Part shown: positions 51,660-59,386 of the stretch, one piece after another | How positions within the stretch are numbered: the stretch's first letter is position 1 | Layout of the letters: each line of letters starts with the position of its first letter | NCBI RefSeq assembly: GCF_020379485.1 | Contig: NW_026014893.1 | Span: forward strand, 1 to 64,000 | From: Brassica napus | Taxonomy: Eukaryota > Streptophyta > Magnoliopsida > Brassicales > Brassicaceae | Direction: 5' to 3' | DNA length: 64,000 nt | Position numbers and translations under genes: made by a program | The notes under the pieces: generated by a model | The model's database searches: none | What the model was told of the DNA's origin: nothing | Seen by the model: the letters and a program-made list of their open reading frames with translations, nothing else

Positions 51660-52824
51660 TGTTGACTTGAAGAAAGAAATGGAGCCAATGGAGGAGTTGG
51701 GTTGAGTTTGGGTCTTGAGCAAGAATAGGGCAAGACCTCCGGAGATTGTCTATCAAGGCTTTAGGAGTGTTCAGGAGTGTCCAGAAGTATCCAAATGAGG
51801 TGTGCAAAGTTAGGGTCCAGTCCAGGAGGGACTTAGACATACTTAGACACCATTTGGAGTCAGTTGGGTGATGGTGCAGAAATAGGGTCGAGCATCGGTA
51901 CGGATCGTACGGACCGTACGAACTTAGGGCGACCAAGATCATGTTCAGACTCAACCATTTGAGAAGATTGGGAGTTGGTACAAAAATAGGGAGAGGTACG
52001 GACAGGCGTCCGTACCATCGACCGTACTTGTTCCGGATCAACCTGAAATGAAGCTGTGCAAACTTAGGGCGCAAGAGAAGACAAACCTGAGTTATCTTGT
52101 GACTGTTTTTGGATAAGGGAGAGCTAGGGAGTGGTCAATGACAGGTTGTCTTTGAGCTGTAATGGAAAAGCAGCCTTGACCATGTATCTAGCCATCTTTG
52201 TGAATAAGGTTCATGGGAGCCTTAAGGGAACCAATCAGGAGCCAGCCCTTGCTTTGACCAGTTTGAATCAACCAATCAGCATCCATCACGTCCTCAGCAA
52301 CCCACCAGACTCCATCCTAGCCATCCATTTCAATTCAGTCATTTCTATCCATTAGATTAAGGGTTTATGAGTTTGCAATGTGTAAAGCTTATAAATAAGC
52401 TATGTATGGACGTTTTTGTGTCTCTCAAGAGAGAGCGGGGGATTTCCCCTCCTCCTTCATAATACAAAGTGTGTTCTTGGATAAGAATCCCTCAAACTAC
52501 CCCTTTCTTATACTTAAATCTCTTAATCTCTCTAAATCTCTTGTTTCTGTCCAAGTTCATACTGTTCTTCATCAGACCTTTCTCTCTTCAGTTCAAGCTC
52601 TCATTTCGCCCTTAGTGGCTTCTTCTCACACACACAGCCTGAGCTCTGAAAACCTAACAAGAAGCTGCATCCCGGGAGCTACATCTTCATTCCGGAAGTC
52701 TTATCTAGCTGTTTGAGGGTTCTTTGAAGAGTAAAGACAAGGCACGGAAGGGTTTGAGCTGGTGTTGTAGTTCTGAGTCTCAAGATCAAGTCTTTTACAA
52801 GTTATTGAAGTGAAACTGTTGAAG

Positions 52825-55800
52825 ATGGAGAGTGGTTCCAAGATGAAGGTTGCTGTGACTTTCAAGGGAAGTAACTACCTAGTATGGTCTAGGATGGTGA
52901 AGACTGCTGTGGGAAGTAAGGGTTTATGGAAGCACATCACATCTGGTGAGGCTCCAAAGCTCATTACTCAAGGAGGAGACAAGGAGAGTGTCTCGGAAGC
53001 TGAAGCTGAGAAGTGGCAACAAGAGGACATGATGGTGATGTCTGCTCTTCATAGCTCGTTGGAGCCAGCCATTCTAGACGCTTACAGCTATTGTGAGACA
53101 GCCAAGGAGCTGTGGGAAACATTGAAGAAGGTGTATGGAAACACCTCTAACCTCAGCCGGGTCTTTGAAGTGAAGAAAGCTTTGAATGATCTAACTCAGG
53201 AGGACATGGAGTTCACTAAGCATTTGGGGAGGTTCCGGACACTCTGGTCAGAGCTGGAGATGCTGAGGCCGAGCACAACTGATCCAGAGCTGCTAAATGA
53301 AAGGAGAGAGCAAGATAAGGTCTTTGGGTTGTTGCTTACATTGAATCCAAGCTACAGTGGGTTGATTCAGCATATGTTGAGGGCTGAGAAGCTTCCGGAC
53401 CTGGAGGATGCGTGTGCTCAGATACAAAAGGAGCAAGGCTCCATTGGCTTGTTTGGTGGTAAAGGAGACTTGTCTCTAGCCAATGCTGCGCGAACTGATC
53501 ATGAGGAGATACCACAAGCCAACAGAGCAGCACACGGCAAGTATGAGGATAGGAAGTTCAATGGCAATTGTGATCACTGCAAGAAGCATGGACACAAGAA
53601 GAGCCAGTGCTGGATACTACATCCTCATCTGAAGCCGGCGAAGTTCATGAAGGAAAGGGAGGCAAGAGCTCATGCTTCTGAGGGAACAAGTGGAGCCGGA
53701 TCATCTAGCCGTGGAGCTGAAGGAGAGGGGCGTGAGGGTGATGGCAAGGCACTGGTGACATACTCAGGAGCTCCTAACATCCGTGGTAATGATCAAGACT
53801 TCATCAGGAGATCCGAGATGGATGCTCTCATCAAAATGCTCAAGGAGAATGGTAACACTCATGGGTACTCCTTTGGTGCATCCATGATAGCTAAGACTAT
53901 AGAAACATCTCCTTGTGTTGCTGATATTGCTAGGATGGATAGAGTTAAAAGCAATGAACATGCTAGACATGAGTACACCTTTGCTAGAAATGCTAGGATG
54001 AATCATGAACTAAATGCATTTAGATCACCTTTGAACCTGTGTCATAATGCTAGCAGTATAACTAAGCCATTAATTGTTGATTCTGGTGCATCTCATCACA
54101 TGATTAGTGATACAAATCTGATTAAGGATATAGAACCAACTAGTGGACATGTTATGATTGCAAATGGGGACAAGATCCCCATTAGAGGAATAGGAAATTT
54201 GAAGTTGTTTGATAAGAACACTAGAGCTTTCTACATGCCTGAATTTACATCTAACTTGCTATCTGTTAAGAAATGCACAACTGATTTGAATTGCAATGTT
54301 ATATTCAGTCCTAATGATGTAAAGTTTCAGGATATTGAGAGCAGCCACTTGATTGGAAAAGGAATCACTAAAGGAGAGTTGTATTTGCTTGAAGAACTTG
54401 ATCCTGTTTCCAATTACAATTGCTCGTTTACTACTGCTTCTAGTTTAAATAAAAATGCTTTGTGGCATGCTAGATTAGGACATCCTCATGGTAGAGCTTT
54501 GAACTTGATGTTACCAGGTGTTTTATTTGAGAATAAGGATTGTGAAGCTTGCATTTTAGGCAAGCATTGTAAAACTGTGTTTCCAAACTCTACTAGTGTT
54601 TATGATAAGTGCTTTGATCTTATTCATTCTGATGTGTGGACTGCACCTTGCATATCTAGAGACAATCATAAATACTTTGTCACATTCATTGATGAAAAAT
54701 CCAAATACACCTGGTTAACTTTAATCCCATCAAAAGATAGAGTGATAGATGCATTTAAGAACTTTCAAGCTCATGTGACTAACCATTATAATGCCAAGAT
54801 TAAAATTTTTAGATCAGATAATGGAGGTGAGTACACAAGCTATGCGTTCAAGAGTCATCTAGAGCATCATGGGATCTTGCATCAAACAAGCTGTCCTTAT
54901 ACCCCACAACAGAATGGGGTAGCTGAGAGGAAGAACCGACACTTGATGGAGGTTGCTAGGTCAATGATGTTCCAAGCAAATGTTCCAAAGAGGTTTTGGA
55001 GTGATGCTGTTGCTACTGCTTGTTACTTGATCAACAGGATTCCCACAAAGGTGTTGAAGGATCAAGCACCATTTGAAGTTCTAAACAAGCACAAGCCATC
55101 AGTGGATTACTTGAGAGTATTTGGATGTTTATGCTTTGTGTTGGTACCAGGAGAGTTAAGAAACAAGCTAGATGCAAGGAGCACTAAGGCTATGTTTATT
55201 GGCTATTCAACAACACAAAAGGGATACAAGTGCTATGATCCAGATACTAGAAGAGTCCTAATCTCTAGAGATGTGAAGTTCATAGAAGCTAGAGGATACT
55301 ATGAAGAAAGGAATCAAGAGGAGCTAAAGGATCTAACATCAGATAAGGCAGGCGCCTTAAGACTGATTTTGGAGGGTCTAGGTATCAAGATGAACCAGGA
55401 TCCAAATGTGGGGAGTAGGAACCAACATGAGAGTTCTCCGGCCCCTGTTGAAGCTAATCAGTCACCTCACCTTGATCGTGAGGGGGGCAGGGAATCTGAA
55501 ACTCAAGAAGATGGTCAGGATGGAGCCGGCTTGAGTGAAGAAGAAGAAGAGAGTGTTTCAGGCTCTCACAATCAAGGTGATCAAAGCCAAGGAGAAGTAG
55601 AAGCTCAGGCTGAAGCACCAGAACCGAGTGTCCAAGAGGAGCAGGTTCAGAACCAACCAGTATTGAGAAGAAGCACAAGGCTGAGAAAGGATCCTTCTAG
55701 TTGGGTAAACACGCGAGTGTACTACAATGCCCAAGCTGTGGAGCATCCTTCTCAGGCTGTGTGTTCCTTTGCTCAATACCCTGAAGAACATTGTGCTTTT

Positions 55801-57378
55801 ATGGTAAACTTGGATGAGAACTACATACCAAGAAACTATGAAGAGGCAATGATGGATAAAGAATGGAAGGAATCAGTTGGAGCTGAGGCAGGAGCTATGA
55901 TCAAGAATGATACATGGTATGAGAGTGAGTTACCAAAAGGGAAGAAGGCTGTGACTAGTAGATGGATCTTCACAATCAAGTATAAGGCTGATGGAAAGGT
56001 TGAGAGGAAGAAGTCAAGACTGGTTGCAAGAGGCTTTACTCAAACTTATGGAGAAGATTACATTGAGACCTTTGCACCAGTAGCTAAACTACACACAATC
56101 CGGATTGTATTAAGCTTAGCTGTGAACCTTGGATGGGGCTTATGGCAAATGGATGTGAAGAATGCATTTCTACAAGGAGAGCTGGAGGATGAAGTGTATA
56201 TGCATCCACCTCCAGGCTTGGAACACTTAGTGAAGAGAGGGAATGTGTTGAGACTGAAGAAAGCTATCTATGGACTAAAGCAATCACCAAGAGCTTGGTA
56301 CAACAAGCTAAGTACTACTCTGAATGGCCGAGGCTTCAAGAAGTCTGAACTAGACCACACCCTCTTCACTCTCACTACTCCCTCAGGTATGATTGCACTC
56401 CTTGTGTATGTTGATGATATCATTATCACAGGAAGTGATAAGGAAGGTATCATAGCAACCAAGGAGTTCCTTAAATCCATGTTTGAGATTAAAGACTTGG
56501 GAGAAATGAAATACTTTCTTGGAATTGAGATATGTAGATCCAAGGAAGGTTTGTTCATGTCCCAAAGGAAGTATACACTTGATCTTTTGAAAGGTGCAGG
56601 TGCTTATGGAGGCAAGACAGCAAGGATGCCTATGGAGGATGGCTACAAAGTCCCACGAGAGGGGGAGATTGAAGACAGCAAACCTTATCAGGATCCTAAA
56701 CTCTATAGAAAACTAGTTGGCAAATTGATTTATCTTACCATAACTAGGCCTGACATTTGTTTTGCTGTGAATCAGGTGAGTCAACACATGCAGGTGCCTA
56801 AGGAGCATCATTGGCGCATGGTGGAGAGAATCTTGATGTATCTCAACGGCTCACCTGATCAAGGAGTATGGATGGGTTGCAATGGGAGCACTGAAGTGGT
56901 TGGATACTGTGATGCGGATTGGGCTGGTGATAGAGCAGACAGGAGATCAACCACAGGCTATTGCACATTCATTGGAGGCAACTTGGTTACTTGGAAGAGT
57001 AAGAAGCAGAAGGTGGTGTCTTGCTCAAGTGCAGAAGCTGAGTATAGAGCTATGCTGAAGCTTACCAACGAGCTGGTGTGGATCAAAGGTATCTTGAAGC
57101 ATTTGGAGATTGATCAAGCCACGCCAATGACAATGCATTGTGATAACCAAGCAGCCATCCACATTGCCTCCAACTCGGTGTTCCATGAGAGAACCAAGCA
57201 CATTGAAGTTGATTGTCACAAGGTGAGGCAGATGATCATCCTAGGAGTCATCTTGCCGTGCTACACAAGGAGTGAAGATCAGTTGGCTGATGTGTTCACC
57301 AAGGCTGCAAGGCAGAAGACAATGGAGTCTATCCACATCAGGTTGGGCCTCATTGATCTTGGGAAGAGAAGGAGCTGA
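52825..57378 (+). CDS. RT15 gag-pol polyprotein (1517 aa, intact)
   Basis: The ATG chosen is at 52825 (MESGSKMKVAV), matching relatives; the frame opens upstream at a GTG. Gag core about 8-215. Zinc knuckle C249, C252, H257, C262. Protease D419-S420-G421. Pre-integrase H548, H553, C573, C576. Integrase D603, D665, E701 (D,D35E). Acidic linker about 855-945. RT D1110 and YVDD 1195-1198. RNase H D1363, E1404, D1440. All key residues are present and the frame reaches the conserved LGKRRS end. This is the best candidate here for a functional enzyme source, although RT16 splits its leader. Full-length Copia polyproteins are about this size. Confidence 0.95.
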   Translation: MESGSKMKVAVTFKGSNYLVWSRMVKTAVGSKGLWKHITSGEAPKLITQGGDKESVSEAEAEKWQQEDMMVMSALHSSLEPAILDAYSYCETAKELWETLKKVYGNTSNLSRVFEVKKALNDLTQEDMEFTKHLGRFRTLWSELEMLRPSTTDPELLNERREQDKVFGLLLTLNPSYSGLIQHMLRAEKLPDLEDACAQIQKEQGSIGLFGGKGDLSLANAARTDHEEIPQANRAAHGKYEDRKFNGNCDHCKKHGHKKSQCWILHPHLKPAKFMKEREARAHASEGTSGAGSSSRGAEGEGREGDGKALVTYSGAPNIRGNDQDFIRRSEMDALIKMLKENGNTHGYSFGASMIAKTIETSPCVADIARMDRVKSNEHARHEYTFARNARMNHELNAFRSPLNLCHNASSITKPLIVDSGASHHMISDTNLIKDIEPTSGHVMIANGDKIPIRGIGNLKLFDKNTRAFYMPEFTSNLLSVKKCTTDLNCNVIFSPNDVKFQDIESSHLIGKGITKGELYLLEELDPVSNYNCSFTTASSLNKNALWHARLGHPHGRALNLMLPGVLFENKDCEACILGKHCKTVFPNSTSVYDKCFDLIHSDVWTAPCISRDNHKYFVTFIDEKSKYTWLTLIPSKDRVIDAFKNFQAHVTNHYNAKIKIFRSDNGGEYTSYAFKSHLEHHGILHQTSCPYTPQQNGVAERKNRHLMEVARSMMFQANVPKRFWSDAVATACYLINRIPTKVLKDQAPFEVLNKHKPSVDYLRVFGCLCFVLVPGELRNKLDARSTKAMFIGYSTTQKGYKCYDPDTRRVLISRDVKFIEARGYYEERNQEELKDLTSDKAGALRLILEGLGIKMNQDPNVGSRNQHESSPAPVEANQSPHLDREGGRESETQEDGQDGAGLSEEEEESVSGSHNQGDQSQGEVEAQAEAPEPSVQEEQVQNQPVLRRSTRLRKDPSSWVNTRVYYNAQAVEHPSQAVCSFAQYPEEHCAFMVNLDENYIPRNYEEAMMDKEWKESVGAEAGAMIKNDTWYESELPKGKKAVTSRWIFTIKYKADGKVERKKSRLVARGFTQTYGEDYIETFAPVAKLHTIRIVLSLAVNLGWGLWQMDVKNAFLQGELEDEVYMHPPPGLEHLVKRGNVLRLKKAIYGLKQSPRAWYNKLSTTLNGRGFKKSELDHTLFTLTTPSGMIALLVYVDDIIITGSDKEGIIATKEFLKSMFEIKDLGEMKYFLGIEICRSKEGLFMSQRKYTLDLLKGAGAYGGKTARMPMEDGYKVPREGEIEDSKPYQDPKLYRKLVGKLIYLTITRPDICFAVNQVSQHMQVPKEHHWRMVERILMYLNGSPDQGVWMGCNGSTEVVGYCDADWAGDRADRRSTTGYCTFIGGNLVTWKSKKQKVVSCSSAEAEYRAMLKLTNELVWIKGILKHLEIDQATPMTMHCDNQAAIHIASNSVFHERTKHIEVDCHKVRQMIILGVILPCYTRSEDQLADVFTKAARQKTMESIHIRLGLIDLGKRRS

Positions 57379-57411
57379 TCCCCTTTGGCTGTGAGGTCTT
57401 TACTCTTTTTC

Positions 57412-57452
57412 CCTCATCAAGGTTTTGTCCCAATGGGTTTTCCTTGGTGAGG
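57412..57452 (+). other. Conserved stem-loop upstream of PPT (RT15)
   Basis: CCTCATCAAGG (57412-57422) with CCTTGGTGAGG (57442-57452); loop CCCAATGGG. Reference copy for family II. Confidence 0.7.
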
Positions 57453-57504
57453 TTTTTAATGAGGAAGATCTCATGGCTATCCAAGCTTAGACTTTCACAA
57501 AGCT

Positions 57505-57519
57505 AAGCTTGAGGGGGAG
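57505..57519 (+). other. Polypurine tract, RT15
   Basis: AAGCTTGAGGGGGAG before the LTR. Confidence 0.92.
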
Positions 57520-58096
57520 TGTTGAGATGAGTCAAGTATATGTGGAGCAAGTGAGGAGTTGAGACTAAGGAGATGAGTTGAAGCTTGGAAAGGTTTGGGT
57601 AAGGTCCGTACTGTCCGTACATGACCGTACCATCCGTACACATGGAGATGGATAAAACCTTGACAAGAGTAAAGAAGTTACTTGGGGTAACTTATGGGAA
57701 GGGAAGGAACTTACCTGGATGGATCAGACCGTTGAGGGATAAGGAAGAGCGCGCCTTGACAGGCTGGAACAGCTGGAAAGGCAAGAGCATCTCGGTCCAA
57801 GATGCTAGATGCTCCGCGCATGTGGAGAAGCTAATTGGCTAGTTCAAATGAGCTTATCCTTTCTACATTGACCTCACATGCTTTAGTCTTCTCTTGATTT
57901 CGAAAACCCTTGTATGCTCACACTATATATTGTAACTCATGTTATTAATGAAAGACTAGACAGTTCTAAACAAATCAATCTCTCTATACTTTTCATAATG
58001 ATTCTCCATTAGTCTCTTAATCTCTTAAATCTACTCTAATCTCTTCTCTATTCTTATCTAAACTCAGATTATCTTTTACATTACTCAAAACTGATA
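57520..58096 (+). repeat. RT15 3' LTR (577 bp)
   Basis: Nearly identical to 47258-47834 and closer still to the solo LTR 62026-62602. Followed by TCAAG in a family III LTR. Confidence 0.92.
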
Positions 58097-58355
58097 TCAA
58101 GCATGTGAAGACTCCCATTGGATGCTTTTGGATGGCTCTCTTTGACTACACATGCTCTGAATCTCTTTCTTATCTCTATGATTTCGAAATGTATTGTCTC
58201 TCTCTCATAAATATATTGTAAACCTCATCTTTAATAATTAATGGAGTTTTGAGTCTCTCTCCTTATTCTCTCACTAAAATCTCTTAATCTCTTTAATCTT
58301 TTCATCTGATTATCTCTGATTATTTGAATCATGCTCAAATACACAAAAGTGTATA
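58097..58355 (+). repeat. RT17: family III LTR, right part
   Basis: Plus-orientation LTR end, related to the complement of 15000-15255, ending ACACAAAAGTGTATA. Its left part is missing, replaced by RT15. It is followed by a family I fragment (RT18), into which its element was inserted. Confidence 0.82.
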
Positions 58356-58441
58356 CTTACAATGCTTGCCTAAAATACAAGCTTCACAATCATTATTCTC
58401 AAAGGAAACACCTGGCAACATCAGTTTTAAAGCCTTATTAT
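58356..58441 (-). pseudogene. RT18: integrase fragment continuing RT5
   Basis: 86 bp of minus-strand family I coding ([22 protein letters not shown] region), almost identical to RT13 near 43861-43946. Its right end, ATTAT (58437-58441), is the left target copy of RT3. RT5 at 15523 starts with the other ATTAT and continues the same protein. Confidence 0.85.
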
Positions 58442-58693
58442 TAAACACTTTTGTGTTTTAGAGAATGATTCAAACAACCAGAGATACTTAGATTCAAAGA
58501 TTAAAGAGATTAAGAGATTTTAGTGAGAGAATCAAGAGAGAGACTCAAAACTCCATTAATTATTAAAGATGAGGTTTACAACATACTTATATGAGAGAGA
58601 CAATCAATTTCGAAATCAATCAGATAAGGTAGAGGTTCAGGGCATGTGTAGTCAAAGAGAGCCATCCAAAAGCAGCCAATGGGAGTCTTCACA
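58442..58693 (-). repeat. RT19: left part of RT3-type 3' LTR
   Basis: Matches 14997-15248 of the RT3 5' LTR. It stops at CTTCACA, exactly where the right part resumes at 3966 (TGCTTGATCCC). RT20 begins at the break. Confidence 0.88.
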
Positions 58694-59235
58694 TGTTGAG
58701 AAGTGTTGAGATGAGGAGATGAAGAGTTGATACATGGATAGAGGAAGGGATTTGGAGCAGGCAGTAACTTTGGAGATTTACCACAGTAACTTTATTGTTA
58801 CTGTGGTAACTGAGTTAAAAGACTTGGGAAGTTACCTTGCATCCATTTGGAGAGTGAAACACGCCAGGAGGAGTCTGGATAAGCAAGGAGGAGTTTGGAT
58901 AAGGTCTGGTCAAGGGAAGAGAGCTTTAGACAGGCTGGCACCAGCTGGAAAGCTAAAGCAAGATACCCAAGCATGTGAGGAACCTTATTGGCTAGTTTGA
59001 ATCAAGCATCTTTGACTACACATGCTTCTTATCCTAACTAGACTGAACCTGGACGAATTTATGTATCCCTAATCTATATATGTTGTAAACTCTCTCATTA
59101 ATCAATCTAATGGAGTTTTGAGTATTCTCTCTTGTTATTTATTCTCTTAGTCTCTCTTAATCTCCAAATCTCATACAAACTACACTAATCATCTCTTGAT
59201 ATTTATTCATCACTCTACATACACAAAAGTGTATA
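58694..59235 (+). repeat. RT20 5' LTR (542 bp)
   Basis: TGTTGAGAAGTG to CACAAAAGTGTATA, near-identical to 3424-3965, with the same 13-bp U3 inverted repeat. Confidence 0.92.
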
Positions 59236-59251
59236 TGGTATCAGAGCCAGG
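59236..59251 (+). other. PBS, RT20
   Basis: TGGTATCAGAGCCAGG. Confidence 0.9.
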
Positions 59252-59386
59252 TTGGCAAGGAAGGGAGTGGTGATTTGCGAGAATCTGTTTGTGTGTTCTT
59301 GGTGTTCTTGAGCTGTTCTTGAGCTGTTCTTCAGTTTCTGGGTATTTGGGAGGTTGTCTGGTCGATTCAATCAACCTCAACAGGAG

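Larger units (their letters stand above)
47949..52659 (+). mobile_element. RT16: non-autonomous LTR element with extended LTRs
   Basis: 4711 bp inserted in the RT15 leader with target copies AGAAG (47944-47948 and 52660-52664). Terminal repeats are 1529 and 1528 bp, starting TGTGGATGAG and ending CCTAACA. The internal region (49478-51131) has a PBS, a short gag relic and three PPT-like tracts, but no protease, integrase or RT. It must depend on another element's enzymes. Each LTR contains a complete 3'-noncoding region, PPT and inner LTR. Confidence 0.88.
51132..52659 (+). repeat. RT16 3' LTR (1528 bp, composite)
   Basis: Partner of 47949-49477, with a stem-loop at 51548-51588, an inner PPT at 51645-51659 and an inner LTR at 51660-52659. 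Right flank AGAAG, after which the RT15 leader resumes. Confidence 0.87.
47258..58096 (+). mobile_element. RT15: family II Copia element with intact polyprotein
   Basis: LTRs 47258-47834 and 57520-58096 (577 bp each, about four differences by eye), PBS, leader interrupted by RT16, a 1517-aa ORF and a PPT. The left flank is TATGC in RT14, the right flank TCAAG in RT17, so the two ends are from different insertion sites. A solo LTR of the same type with TATGC on both sides is at 62026-62602. Confidence 0.9.

Noticed and set aside
58097..58355. Complete solo LTR
   Set aside because: Only 259 bp of an LTR of about 530 bp, with the left end replaced by RT15; not solo and without a duplication pair.
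3966..58693. Assembly error as the sole explanation of the permuted elements
   Set aside because: Not excluded, but kept only as an alternative: several independent signs (target copies, solo LTRs, small differences between copies) fit real recombination.
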